64,000 nt of DNA from Acidobacteriaceae bacterium (GTDB lineage Bacteria > Acidobacteriota > Terriglobia > Terriglobales > Acidobacteriaceae). Below are positions 40,458 through 49,957 of the stretch, piece by piece. Made by a program: the position numbers and the translations under genes. Where the stretch lies: the NCBI GenBank assembly GCA_003139095.1, contig PLHW01000062.1, forward strand, positions 159,530 to 223,529, written 5' to 3'. The notes below the pieces were generated by a model. That model was not told where the DNA came from and searched no databases. It saw nothing but the letters and a program-made list of their open reading frames with translations. Within the stretch, counting starts at the first letter, position 1. The number at the start of each line of letters is the position of its first letter.

Positions 40458-42443
40458 GTGCATCGGATGGATCAGACAAGCAAGAATTCTGAGCTGGACG
40501 CATGGGAAGTGCTCCGGGAGTATCTGCGGCGGCCCTCATGGCTGCTGACTTTGCTGGGCCTGAGCACGCTCGTTCTGTATAGTGGCGCGCTGTTCTTCGG
40601 GTACGTGTGGGATGACTGGCCTCAGATCGTAAACAGTCCCATTGTTCGTAGTTGGAGTGATCTGCCGCGGGCGTTCGGAAGCGACCTTTGGTACCACGTT
40701 GCGCGCCACCAGCTCTTTTACCGCCCCTTGTTTGTCGCGTGGTCGATGCTCAATTTCTCGCTGTTCGGGTTGCGTCCGTGGGGATGGCATCTGACGGCAG
40801 TGCTTGCGCACATCGCAACCACGGTGTCGGTGTTCTGGCTGGCGCGGAAATTAGGCATGGAATATTGGACGGCAGCGCTCGCCGCGCTCATCTTTGCGCT
40901 TCATCCGATCCACATTGAGCCGGTGGTGTGGATCTCTGCCGCTTCGGACACGCTGGTCGCCCTGTTCGTGTCGCTGGGGTTCATCGCCTTCCTGAATTCG
41001 CGCGAACCGCAGCGCACACGGCGGGTCGCATGGTTCACGCTCTCGCTGTTCATGCTGGCGTGCGCGCTGCTCACAAAAGAGATGGCGCTGGCGTTTTTCT
41101 TGCTGGTGGCGGTTTACGCGTGGCTACATCCGGGGCCAGGGAGAACGTCGCCGGGAAAGAGAATTGTTTGGGCGGCGATCGAGGCGGTCCCATATGCGGC
41201 CGTAACGATCGTCTATGGGTTATTGCGCAGGCATGCCTTGGCGCACTCTGTCGGGGCAGTTGATCCGACTCACGGCCTGGTCGATATAGCCCGCAGTCTG
41301 CCGCTTGTGCTGAGCTTCTATTTCACCAAGCTGATGATCCCGATTGGGCTGACAGGGCTTTACTACACACCGTATGTGGTGGGCGCAAGCCTGACGCAGT
41401 TCGTATTGCCCGTGGCGTTACTTGGAGCGCTGGCGATTGGGCTGTGGTACTGGAACCGGCGCGAGCACAACTCGACGGTCGTCTTTTCTGCCATGTGGTT
41501 GTTAGTGGGACTGGTGCCGGCTTTGTATCTCCCGAAGTTTGGAAACGGCGACTTCGTCAGGGATCGTTATATGTACCTGCCTTCGATTGGATTCGCGATT
41601 CTGCTGGCGACCGGGCTCCGGCGCCTGCCTTCGATCCGCAACTGGAGCGCGCGCGCCGTGCAAGTGACGGCCGTGATGTTGCTTTCCGTAGGATATATCG
41701 GCGCGTCACTGGCGCAACAGGTGTACTGGGCAAGCGATTTGCTGGTGTTAGCGCGGGGAGAATCCCTTTACCCTGACAACCCATATACCTTGCTGGGATT
41801 ATCAGCCGAATACAGCGCGCGGGGGGCGAATGAGCGTGCGATCGAGCTGGCAGAAAGGGTTGCACGCGAGTACCCGGATTACGCAAATGTGCAACTCGTA
41901 TTGGCTGAAAGCTACATTCGCGCTGGCAAAACAGCGGAGGGGCGGATGTGGTTGCAACGAACGGTTTCCCTGAACCCCGATTTTGCGACGTCGGAACTGG
42001 GGATGGCCGCGCTCGCTGGCCTCTATGGCCGTATAGGCGACTATGACCAGGCTTTTGCCTATTGCGATGAGGTCCTGCGCAGAGAGCCCAATCTTTACCC
42101 AGCTCTATATAACTGCGGAAACGTCCATCTTATGGCCCGCCAATACCAACAGGCAGAGCACTTACTCGCAGCCGCCGCCGCGATAGACCCACAAAGCGTC
42201 GAGGCGAAGTATTACCTGGCCAGAGCATTGCTGGAAGAAGGTCAGTATGCAGAAGCTGGAAAGTATTTGGATGCCGTGGTGAGAGTGGAGCCGAATGGGT
42301 GGACCTATCACTATTGGCTGGGCTGGGCATTAGAGGAGGGTGGGAACATACCGGCAGCACGGCAAGAGTATCAGCGCGCATTGCAATTGAACCCGGACAG
42401 CGCCGAGGCGAGGGCACGACTTACAGAGGTTGCGACGAAATAG
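40458..42443 (+). CDS. TMTC-like membrane glycosyltransferase with TPR tail (paralogue 1)
   Basis: 661 residues: about ten to eleven membrane segments to about residue 430, then five to six TPRs (DNPYTLLGLSAEYSARGANERAIELAERVAREYPDYANV...; TYHYWLGWALEEGGNIPAARQEYQRALQLNPDSAEA). The first loop carries YVWDDWPQIVNSP, a GT-C-like acidic motif, and then FYRPLFVAWSMLN, WGWHLTAVLAHI and LHPIHIEPVVWISAASD. These match in order the conserved blocks of eukaryotic TMTC O-mannosyltransferases (GT105). Lipid-linked sugar is the likely donor, used on the periplasmic side. Function is inferred. GTG 40458 has AAGGA 12 nt upstream; ATG 40467 is an alternative. Confidence 0.8.
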   Translation: MHRMDQTSKNSELDAWEVLREYLRRPSWLLTLLGLSTLVLYSGALFFGYVWDDWPQIVNSPIVRSWSDLPRAFGSDLWYHVARHQLFYRPLFVAWSMLNFSLFGLRPWGWHLTAVLAHIATTVSVFWLARKLGMEYWTAALAALIFALHPIHIEPVVWISAASDTLVALFVSLGFIAFLNSREPQRTRRVAWFTLSLFMLACALLTKEMALAFFLLVAVYAWLHPGPGRTSPGKRIVWAAIEAVPYAAVTIVYGLLRRHALAHSVGAVDPTHGLVDIARSLPLVLSFYFTKLMIPIGLTGLYYTPYVVGASLTQFVLPVALLGALAIGLWYWNRREHNSTVVFSAMWLLVGLVPALYLPKFGNGDFVRDRYMYLPSIGFAILLATGLRRLPSIRNWSARAVQVTAVMLLSVGYIGASLAQQVYWASDLLVLARGESLYPDNPYTLLGLSAEYSARGANERAIELAERVAREYPDYANVQLVLAESYIRAGKTAEGRMWLQRTVSLNPDFATSELGMAALAGLYGRIGDYDQAFAYCDEVLRREPNLYPALYNCGNVHLMARQYQQAEHLLAAAAAIDPQSVEAKYYLARALLEEGQYAEAGKYLDAVVRVEPNGWTYHYWLGWALEEGGNIPAARQEYQRALQLNPDSAEARARLTEVATK

Positions 42444-42483
42444 CGCGCGCCCGCGAAATAGAAGAGTCAAGGGAAATGAACTG

Positions 42484-44457
42484 ATGGAGCAAAAGGAAAA
42501 CAATCAGGAAGTCAGCGCCCGGAAGGCGGTCAAGCATCTGAGCAATCCTGCCGTCCTGGTCAGCATCTTAGCTGTGAGCACGGCGGTTCTTTACAGCGGC
42601 ACTCTGTTTTTCCAGTTCGTTTGGGACGACAAGCCGCAAATCGTCGACAGCCCGCTTATTCGCTCATTTCAGAAACTGCACCGCGTGTTCTTCAGCGATC
42701 TCTGGTACCACACCGGGCGCTTTCAGCTGTATTACAGACCGTTGTTCGTGATCTGGTCGATGGTAAATTATGCGGTTTTTGGATTGCGCCCATGGGGATG
42801 GCACCTGGGCGCGATTCTGCTGCATGTCGTGGCCACGGCAGCGGTGTTCTGGTTGGCGCGTAGGCTTGGCCTGCAGTACTGGACGGCGGCAGGCACGGCC
42901 CTCATCTTTGCCGTTCATCCGATTCACATCGAGTGTGTCGCATGGATCTCGGCTGCGTCGGACAGCATGGCGACCATCTTCGTTGCCTTTGCATTTGGCG
43001 CCTTCCTTAATGGGCGTGAAAGAGGAGCAAAGCATCGTGTGGTGTGGCAGTATGTGTCTCTCCTGTCGATTGCTTGTGGTTTGTTGACGAAAGAGATCAC
43101 GGTCGGTTTCTGTGGACTGATCGCAGCCTACGCATGGCTCTTTCCGAAAGAGCAAGAAGCGCACCCAGGAGAAAGGCTGCGGGGTGCGATCCGCGCCGCG
43201 CTGCCATACGCGATGGTCACGATAGCCTACCTTGTACTTCGCAAATACGCGTTGACGAGGCTCACCACCGCGTTCGATCCTTATCACTCCTTAGGCAACG
43301 TTATCTTCACGCTTCCGTATGTGCTGGCGTTTTATCTCGAAAAGCTGCTACTGCCCGTCCGTCTTACGGGCCTCTATTACACGCCATACCTGACCGTGAA
43401 TCAGATTGGTCTATTTCTTGTCTCCTTGATCATGTTGGTGGCTACAGGGACCCTTCTTGTGCTATGGGCGCGACGGAAGAAAGATCCCTTAGTGATATTT
43501 TCCGGGCTGTGGCTGATCATCGGACTCGCACCCACTCTTTACCTGCGAGGTTTCGGAAACGGCGACTTTGTGCGGGACCGCTATATTTATCTCGGATCCA
43601 TTGGCTTTGCGATCCTGGTGGGAAAGTCTATCGCTCTTCTTCCACCCATGGGCCGCTGGAGCGCCCCAGTGGTGCAAGGAACAGCGGCCATGGCGCTTTG
43701 CCTGACGTACGTATGTATGTCAATACCACAGCAGGCTTATTGGTATTCGGACCTTCTAATCTATTCGCGAGCGCACGATCTGTATCCGGAAAATCCGTAC
43801 ACATCAATTGGACTGGCGGCAGAGTATGAGCGAGTGGGGCTCTATGACCGCGCGATTCCGCTCGTGGAAGAGGCGCGCAGAAATGGTCCGACCTATCGTT
43901 ACGCGTTGTACGCACTGGCGGACGCCTATATCGCGGCTGGGCGTAAGGACGAGGGGCGGAGTGCGTTGCTGTATGCGCAAAGCGTGGCGCCGGAGTACCT
44001 GGAAAATGAAACGGGCGCATCGTCTGCGGCTGGTATGTGGGGAAGGCTGGGCGACAGCGAGCGCGCACTGCGGCTCTGTTCATGGGTGCTGGGCAAGGAT
44101 CCGGAACTGTTCTCCGCCCTCTATAACTGCGGGAATATTCAGCTGCTGGCAGGTAACTATGCTGCGGCGGAGGAGTTGCTGAAACGGGCCGTACATGCCG
44201 CGTCAGAAATGGCGGCTCCCCGGCACTTTCTGGGGCGGACGTTATTTCTTGACGGAAAGAACAGCGAGGCGCAGCCGTACTTGAGGCAGGCGGTGGCGAT
44301 GGATCCTCAAGTGTACGATTATCACCTGTGGCTTGGGCGATCGTTGGAGGCGAGCGGCGACCTTGGTGGCGCCCGGACACAATATCTGGAGGCGTTGCAA
44401 CTGAACGAAATGAGCGCCGACGCCAAACTCCATCTGTCCCACCTGGAGGCCCGGTGA
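42484..44457 (+). CDS. TMTC-like membrane glycosyltransferase with TPR tail (paralogue 2)
   Basis: 657 residues from ATG 42484 (AAGGGA 9 nt upstream). It is a clear paralogue of the preceding gene. The same motifs recur in the same order: FVWDDKPQIVDSP, YYRPLFVIWSMVN, WGWHLGAILLHV, VHPIHIECVAWISAASD and GNGDFVRDRYIYL, then membrane helices to about 425 and five to six TPRs (ENPYTSIGLAAEYERVGLYDRAIPLVEEA...; YHLWLGRSLEASGDLGGARTQYLEALQLNE). Divergence between the two copies is spread through the protein, so the duplication is old. The TPRs probably hold the acceptor. Its stop codon overlaps the GTG of the next gene. Confidence 0.82.
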   Translation: MEQKENNQEVSARKAVKHLSNPAVLVSILAVSTAVLYSGTLFFQFVWDDKPQIVDSPLIRSFQKLHRVFFSDLWYHTGRFQLYYRPLFVIWSMVNYAVFGLRPWGWHLGAILLHVVATAAVFWLARRLGLQYWTAAGTALIFAVHPIHIECVAWISAASDSMATIFVAFAFGAFLNGRERGAKHRVVWQYVSLLSIACGLLTKEITVGFCGLIAAYAWLFPKEQEAHPGERLRGAIRAALPYAMVTIAYLVLRKYALTRLTTAFDPYHSLGNVIFTLPYVLAFYLEKLLLPVRLTGLYYTPYLTVNQIGLFLVSLIMLVATGTLLVLWARRKKDPLVIFSGLWLIIGLAPTLYLRGFGNGDFVRDRYIYLGSIGFAILVGKSIALLPPMGRWSAPVVQGTAAMALCLTYVCMSIPQQAYWYSDLLIYSRAHDLYPENPYTSIGLAAEYERVGLYDRAIPLVEEARRNGPTYRYALYALADAYIAAGRKDEGRSALLYAQSVAPEYLENETGASSAAGMWGRLGDSERALRLCSWVLGKDPELFSALYNCGNIQLLAGNYAAAEELLKRAVHAASEMAAPRHFLGRTLFLDGKNSEAQPYLRQAVAMDPQVYDYHLWLGRSLEASGDLGGARTQYLEALQLNEMSADAKLHLSHLEAR

Positions 44458-46379
44458 GCACCGAGGGCACAACTTCGGGGAGTGTGCGGACGGAATTGCG
44501 TAAGGCGCCGGGCCGAGAACCTTTTGACGTTGAAATACGCATTCATGAAACGGGTGGTCTGGCGTCGGGGCGCGTGAATCGCCCGCTTACCGCCGCATTG
44601 GTCGGTGCCGTTATGCTGATATCCGCAGTTTATGTCGGATTACACATCCAGAGCGGATGGGTTCCGGCTGACGAGGGAACGCTCGGACAAAGCGCGCTCC
44701 GCGTACTGGAAGGACAGCTTCCGCATCGCGATTTTGCCGAGATTTATACCGGCGGATTGAGTGTTATTCACGCCGCAGCATTCCACGTGTTTGGCGTAAG
44801 CTTGATGTCGCTGCGAATATGCGTCTTCCTATTCTTCCTGGCGTGGCTTCCAGCCGTTTACTATATTGCGCGTCGTTTTGTATCTCCCATGGCTGCGGCC
44901 CTGATCACCTTAACGGCGGTGTCATGGAGTTATCCAAATTATCCCGCGGCCATGCCGTCCTGGTACAACTTGTTCTTTGCTACCTTTGGCGCGGCGGCAC
45001 TGCTGCGCTATCTGGAGGTCCGCACAAGGCGCTGGCTGTTTGTGGCTGGCGTGTTTGGGGGAATATCTCTCCTTATTAAGATCATCGGCGCCTACTATAT
45101 TGCCGGAGTGCTATTATTTCTCGCTTTTGTAGAACAAGGTGAGTATGACTCCGACGAGAGCCAGAACAGGGCGATCTCGTATCGAGTGTTCAGCGCGTGC
45201 GCGCTGCTGTTGTTTGTGGCAACGCTCGTATCTGTCTTCCGCTCGAGATTGGGCACCGGCGAACTGTACGAGTTTATCCTACCGCCAACGGCGCTAGCTG
45301 GGGCGATCCTATTTTCCGATTCTAAGATTCATCGCGCGAGTACCGGGCAGAGATTTCGCACTTTGGTTCGGTTGCTGGCGCCTTTTGTCGCCGGCGCGCT
45401 GGCTCCTATCGTCGCATTCCTTTTTCCCTACGCCCTAACGGGAACACTCCGCCAATTCTTCACTGGCGTCGCATCGAGCGCCATCTCACGGGCCGTTGGT
45501 TTGGGGGTTATTCGTCCGCCTGGAATAGGGCAAGCCCTTTGCGCGGCGCTGTTGATGGGACTGCTCGCGGCAGCCATGTACCTGCGCGAATTCCAGGGAA
45601 AAGCCGTAGGCGGGTGTGTCGGGTTGGCCTTAGCAGGCTTGTTGTACTGGTCTAATCCGTCCATACTGTCGGGTGTATGGTATTCCGTGGCGACGCTGAC
45701 GCCACTCGTGGTGTTGGCGGGTGGCGCTATTATTGTGGCTTCGGAGAGATCGGGCAGATTCACGAAGCTACAGCGGCAGCAGATCATGCTGCTGATTTCG
45801 CTGGCCGCGCTCTGCAGCCTTGTGCAGTATCCGTTTGCAGCGCCAATCTATCTTTCCTATTGCGTGCCGCTATCCCTGGTGGCGGTTGTTGCGATTGTGG
45901 CCAGCGCGAGAAGGCATGCTGGAACATATGTGCTCGCTTCCGTTCTAGGGTTTTACCTGCTGTTCGGAGTCGTAAGGCTAGTTCCCAATTACATCTATGA
46001 GCTAACACACAAAGTAGGCGCGATGCAGAAGCTTGAACTGAAGCGCGCCGGGGGACTGCGTATTGAGTACGCGCAGAGTTTTGGCCAGATGATTCAGTTT
46101 CTTCAGCGACGCTCGCCCAACGGATTGCTGTATGCAGGAAACGACTGTCCGGAGCTCTACTTTCTTTCCGGGCTGCACAATGTAACGCGTGACGACGGAG
46201 GGGCGCCAGCCGAGGAAGTATTGCAAGCCCTGCGATCCGGCGATGTCAGGGTGGTAGTTATCAATGAACTGCCCTTTTTTCCGTCAGCACAGATGAGCCC
46301 CGCAGTCCGCGCGGAGGTGACGAGCAGGTTTCCCCAGAGTGTCCAGATCGGGATATTCCACGTTTTCTGGAAACCCTAG
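44454..46379 (+). CDS. Membrane GT-C glycosyltransferase (ArnT/PMT-like)
   Basis: 641 residues. The GTG at 44454 overlaps the preceding TGA (GTGA) and has GGAGG upstream. The N-terminal 45 residues are charged and cytoplasmic; about eleven hydrophobic helices follow. The first periplasmic loop carries VPADEGTLGQSALRVLEGQLPHRDFAE, the D-E pair seen in ArnT-like (GT83/PMT_2) GT-C enzymes. The remainder is helical with no TPR. A C-terminal soluble domain of about 100 residues follows (PNGLLYAGNDCPELYFLSGL), common in ArnT-type proteins. It would use a polyprenyl-phosphate sugar donor. It is the third gene of an operon that diverges from the DprE/UbiA group. Confidence 0.82.
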   Translation: MSTEGTTSGSVRTELRKAPGREPFDVEIRIHETGGLASGRVNRPLTAALVGAVMLISAVYVGLHIQSGWVPADEGTLGQSALRVLEGQLPHRDFAEIYTGGLSVIHAAAFHVFGVSLMSLRICVFLFFLAWLPAVYYIARRFVSPMAAALITLTAVSWSYPNYPAAMPSWYNLFFATFGAAALLRYLEVRTRRWLFVAGVFGGISLLIKIIGAYYIAGVLLFLAFVEQGEYDSDESQNRAISYRVFSACALLLFVATLVSVFRSRLGTGELYEFILPPTALAGAILFSDSKIHRASTGQRFRTLVRLLAPFVAGALAPIVAFLFPYALTGTLRQFFTGVASSAISRAVGLGVIRPPGIGQALCAALLMGLLAAAMYLREFQGKAVGGCVGLALAGLLYWSNPSILSGVWYSVATLTPLVVLAGGAIIVASERSGRFTKLQRQQIMLLISLAALCSLVQYPFAAPIYLSYCVPLSLVAVVAIVASARRHAGTYVLASVLGFYLLFGVVRLVPNYIYELTHKVGAMQKLELKRAGGLRIEYAQSFGQMIQFLQRRSPNGLLYAGNDCPELYFLSGLHNVTRDDGGAPAEEVLQALRSGDVRVVVINELPFFPSAQMSPAVRAEVTSRFPQSVQIGIFHVFWKP

Positions 46380-46522
46380 CGTAGAAGAGAAGCACTGCGT
46401 AGAAGTTTCGTGCTACGACCGAAGCCGAGTTGAACTCACGGCACAACCTGCCAAGCTTTGCATCGAGTCGCTTCTTGCGATCTGCGCGGTCCTCAGATGG
46501 CGAATGTCCCCTGGCGGAGTTC

Positions 46523-47518
46523 TTATTGGCCTGCTGTGGCATGGGTTGTGAGAGCGCTGCGCGGAACGGGTTCACCCGGCTGGTGCTCAAAATTTAGTCT
46601 CTCACGCTCGACTACAAGTGGACGATTGTGCACCTGGGTGTGAATGTTGCCGATATATTCGCCCAGAATGCCAATAAAGAGCAGTTGGAGCGACCCGAGG
46701 AAGAACATTCCGATGGCAATGGGTGCGATGCCGACAGTAAATTGGCGCCAAAACAGAAGCTTATATGCGAAGTAGACCGATCCGCCGAAAAGAGAGAGCA
46801 GCGAACCGGCAAAGCCTGCAAACGTGACCAGGCGAAGCGGAACCTTGGAAAGCTTGGTGATGCCAAGCATGGCGAGATCGTAGAGAGTGTAGAAGTTATT
46901 CTTGGACTTGCCGCTCTTTCGCCGTTGCTGTTCATAGGGGACCTCCGCGTGGGGAAGTCCGATTTCGGCAATCATGCCGCGGAAATAGGGATAAGGATCT
47001 CCGAACTGGCGCACCAGATCGATGACCTTGCGATCATACAGACCGAATCCCGTGAAATTCTCGTACGTCTCAATGTCGTCGGCCAGGCGGTTCACCAGGC
47101 GATAGAATATTTTCCGCAGCAGGAGCATGGGAGTATTTTCGCGGCTGGTACGCTTAACGGCAATGACGATGGGGAAACCCTGTTCCCACTGGTCAAGGAG
47201 TTCTGCAAGGACCTCGGGGGGATCCTGTAGGTCGGACATCAAGACGATGACGGCGTCTCCACAGGCTTGAAAGAGCGCGTGCATGGGGGAGCGAACGTGT
47301 CCGAAGTTGCGCGCATTGCGAATGACCTTGACGTTACGGTCAGAGGCGGCGATAGCAGAGAGAACGGCGAAGGTAGAGTCCCGGGAGGCATTGTCTATGA
47401 ATATGTGCTCATAACGGTAGCGTCCGATCGCCTGCATCAGAGCACGCACCCGTTCATAGACCTCGCGCACATTACCTTCTTCGTTGAAACAGGGAGTTAC
47501 TACGCTGATTGTCTTCAT
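46523..47518 (-). CDS. Polyprenyl-phosphate sugar synthase (GtrB/DPM1-like GT2)
   Basis: 331 residues. An N-terminal GT-A fold of family GT2 begins SVVTPCFNEEGNVREVYERV and has MSDLQDPPEVL (D-x-D-type motif), GFGLYDRKVIDL and YEQQRRKSGKSKNNF, which match GtrB/YkcC and dolichyl-phosphate mannose synthases. Two membrane helices close the protein (VTFAGFAGSLLSLFGGSVYFAY and GMFFLGSLQLLFIGILGEYIG). It makes a polyprenyl-phosphate hexose at the cytoplasmic face, which a GtrA flippase would turn outward for GT-C enzymes. A GtrA gene is in the same block (57372). Its ATG overlaps the upstream stop by 4 bp (ATGA). It is the last gene of the operon. Confidence 0.9.
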   Translation of the reverse strand: MKTISVVTPCFNEEGNVREVYERVRALMQAIGRYRYEHIFIDNASRDSTFAVLSAIAASDRNVKVIRNARNFGHVRSPMHALFQACGDAVIVLMSDLQDPPEVLAELLDQWEQGFPIVIAVKRTSRENTPMLLLRKIFYRLVNRLADDIETYENFTGFGLYDRKVIDLVRQFGDPYPYFRGMIAEIGLPHAEVPYEQQRRKSGKSKNNFYTLYDLAMLGITKLSKVPLRLVTFAGFAGSLLSLFGGSVYFAYKLLFWRQFTVGIAPIAIGMFFLGSLQLLFIGILGEYIGNIHTQVHNRPLVVERERLNFEHQPGEPVPRSALTTHATAGQ

Positions 47519-48777
47519 ACGGTTGAACCCGCGGCAGCGCCGGACTTACGCATTGCCGGATACGTGCCTTGCGGACCGGAAGCGATGCCGGCTCGACGTT
47601 CTGGAGGAATGGCATAACAAACGGTATCGAGGCCATCCGCGCAGTGAGCACGGAGGAATAAGAGGGAGTCAGGCGCGAGGTCTTTGAGCAAGGAGAGCAC
47701 GCGCGAGAGGTGGTCGGGTGCGTGGTAGCCGCAAATGGCGAGGACGGGCCGATCCCGCTGAATGACGCTACGCGACCCTTCGAGGGCATCGAGTTCGGCT
47801 CCTTCAATGTCCATTTTGATGAAGGTAGGCGTCTCGCGGGCAAGCGCGTCGTCAAGGCGGACGCAAGGAACGTCGACGCCCGACCCCGCGGTTATGCAAC
47901 CGCCGCCCATGCCGTCTCCGCTGAATGAGACAAAGCCGGTGTGTGCTCCGACCGCCGCCTTGTGCAGGACGGAACGATCGCCGACTTCCTCGATGAGGTT
48001 CTGGAGCGTCGGCAATACGGCGGCGTCGGCTTCAAACGCGATCGCCTTTCGGAAGGAATTCCCACTCTCGGCAATCAGACTGCGGATTGTATCGCCGGTG
48101 TAGGCCCCACAATCGACGAAACATTCAGTGGGGGAGAGCGAAAAAAGTCCGGGGAAATACTGCTCGGCGGAAGAAGGCGCTCCGATGGAGTCGAAATCCG
48201 CGTGCAATCTCAGCCGGACGAGTGCAAGGAATGTGTCGCGAGAAACATCATCTTCGAGCAGCGAGAAGGCCGCAACGAGGTCGGCGTCGCGCGGTAGAAG
48301 CCGGCTGGGTAGATCCCAGAAGTAGTAAGGAAGGAAGATGCCGGGATGGCGCCAGAACAGCACGGGGAAAGGCACGGCCCGGCAGCGAAGTTTTCGGAAC
48401 TGTTCGAGCAATCTCGCGATCAGAGGTGCGCGGCTCGGATGCCAGATCGCGATGACAAAAATTGCTTCCAGCGAAAACCGATCGGCGGCGTCTTGAGGCG
48501 CGAGCACGGGAAGACCGTCGAGCATCGTTCCCCACCTGCGAGGATTGTTATCGGCAAAAGCAACCGGCTTAAGATCAGTCGCAGACAGACCTTTAAGAAG
48601 TTTTCGTCCCAACCGTCCGGCTCCGACAATGACGATCTTGCGCTGCCCTGCGGCGACGTCGTCGAACGCCGACTGTTCGCGCGTGCGCGCCATGGCAGGC
48701 GTTTCCGAAAGCAGGATGTCGAGTTGCTGGCGCGCACTTTTCATGAAAGCCAAAGACTTCTCAGTCACTTCCTCCAA
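47515..48777 (-). CDS. FkbM-family methyltransferase with N-terminal nucleotide-binding domain
   Basis: About 420 residues. N-terminal residues about 45-165 contain a Rossmann-like segment (KIVIVGAGRLGRKLLKGL, FADNNPRRWGTMLDGLPVL), as in the C-terminal half of sugar C-methyltransferases. Residues about 220-410 form the FkbM methyltransferase (FVDCGAYTGDTIRSL, AFEADAAVLPTLQNLIEEVG, VLHKAAVGAHTGFVSFSG, IKMDIEGAELDALEGS). FkbM enzymes O-methylate sugars or polyketides. The gene overlaps the NeuB-like gene upstream by 17 bp and the GT2 gene downstream by 4 bp, so it is in a translationally coupled operon. The start is uncertain: TTG 48777 has weak SD support, and ATG 48744 is the alternative. Confidence 0.85.
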   Translation of the reverse strand: MEEVTEKSLAFMKSARQQLDILLSETPAMARTREQSAFDDVAAGQRKIVIVGAGRLGRKLLKGLSATDLKPVAFADNNPRRWGTMLDGLPVLAPQDAADRFSLEAIFVIAIWHPSRAPLIARLLEQFRKLRCRAVPFPVLFWRHPGIFLPYYFWDLPSRLLPRDADLVAAFSLLEDDVSRDTFLALVRLRLHADFDSIGAPSSAEQYFPGLFSLSPTECFVDCGAYTGDTIRSLIAESGNSFRKAIAFEADAAVLPTLQNLIEEVGDRSVLHKAAVGAHTGFVSFSGDGMGGGCITAGSGVDVPCVRLDDALARETPTFIKMDIEGAELDALEGSRSVIQRDRPVLAICGYHAPDHLSRVLSLLKDLAPDSLLFLRAHCADGLDTVCYAIPPERRAGIASGPQGTYPAMRKSGAAAGSTV

Positions 48778-49891
48778 CTTTCGCCCCCCGCGCCATTAAC
48801 GGTTGAGGAGACAATCCGCGGTGATAGATGAGTTCCATCAAAGAAGGAATGCTGGCATACGGACTGTCGATAGCGTCGATGATCAGCGGCTGATCCTTGG
48901 CGACCGGCTTACGGATTACCTCGCCGCGCATCAGTTCGCGGCAGGAGATTTGCCCCTGCTGAAGCGGGATGGCGAGGTAGACGTCAGAGTCCTGGAGAAC
49001 ATGGCCGACGGGGAGATCGTGCCTAGCATAGACGCCGCGTACCAGCGAGTCGAGATAGGAGATTTCCTTTTGCGGAGGGATGCGCTTCTGAGTCCCGGGG
49101 GCGCCACACATGCGCTTCGCCCGATTAAAGGCCTTGAACCAGGTGTCGATCTGCTCAGGCACCGAGCAGTAGGGAGAGACCGTCATGCCCTCGGTCTGAA
49201 TATCGATGTGGCGCTCAAATGTGCGCGCGCCTTTCGCATAGGCCATGAGTATGGAAGAAGACCAGTCATGATACTCGTGAGTGGACAAACCAATGATATG
49301 GTTTGGGTACCGGCTTTTCAGAAAGTCGATCTGGTTCAGCTCGATATCGCAGTCTTCCGATGGATAGATCGAGACGCAATGATTGATCGCCAAAGGAATG
49401 TGGCGATTGTCGAAAAATGTGACTAAGTCGTCGATATCTTTGAGTGAAGACCCGCCGGTGGAGACAATAACCGGTTTCTTGGTCTTGGCGATTTTCTCGA
49501 TCAGAATCCAGTCGTTGCAGTCCGAACTGGCGATCTTGAGAATTGAAATGCCCAGCTCGCAGCAGAAGTCGACCGAGCTCTCGTCAAACGGCGTTGCCAT
49601 GGGAATGCAGCTGGCCTGACGAATCGCCTGCACCAGAGCGGCGAAATCGGATGGCGTTAGACGAGTATCCAGCGTCTTCTTAATGTAGCGGATGTCGTCT
49701 CGCCCGCGGAAATCCTTGTGGATGAAGGTATCGATATCCCGCAACTGCAGTTTAATCGCGGCCCGGACGTTATTGAAGCGAACGATCTGCGAATAATCGC
49801 CGATGATCTTCAACCCGCGCTGCAGGTCGCCGAGGTGGTTGTTGGCTAACTCTAAGACAAATAACTCATCGAATATGTCATTTCCTATCAT
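48761..49891 (-). CDS. NeuB-family sialic-acid-type synthase with SAF domain
   Basis: 376 residues. The N-terminal TIM barrel has the NeuB phrases FVLELANNHLGDLQRG, ATPFDESSVDFCCELGI, ILKIASSDCNDW, KPVIVSTGGSSL and the THEYHDWSSSI and FERHIDIQTEG segments. The C-terminal SAF (antifreeze-like) domain is RGVYARHDLPVGHVLQDSDV.... Such enzymes condense phosphoenolpyruvate with N-acetylmannosamine or related aldoses to nine-carbon sugars. The exact substrate is unknown, and no NeuA or NeuC homologue lies in the window, so it may serve another keto-sugar. It shares an operon with the CDP-sugar genes. Confidence 0.88.
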   Translation of the reverse strand: MIGNDIFDELFVLELANNHLGDLQRGLKIIGDYSQIVRFNNVRAAIKLQLRDIDTFIHKDFRGRDDIRYIKKTLDTRLTPSDFAALVQAIRQASCIPMATPFDESSVDFCCELGISILKIASSDCNDWILIEKIAKTKKPVIVSTGGSSLKDIDDLVTFFDNRHIPLAINHCVSIYPSEDCDIELNQIDFLKSRYPNHIIGLSTHEYHDWSSSILMAYAKGARTFERHIDIQTEGMTVSPYCSVPEQIDTWFKAFNRAKRMCGAPGTQKRIPPQKEISYLDSLVRGVYARHDLPVGHVLQDSDVYLAIPLQQGQISCRELMRGEVIRKPVAKDQPLIIDAIDSPYASIPSLMELIYHRGLSPQPLMARGAKVGGSD

Positions 49892-49957
49892 GCGCGTCTC
49901 AGTGTCCGGTATAAGTATGGTGTGTGTTTCTTCACCTATGTCCGAATGATACTGTCC

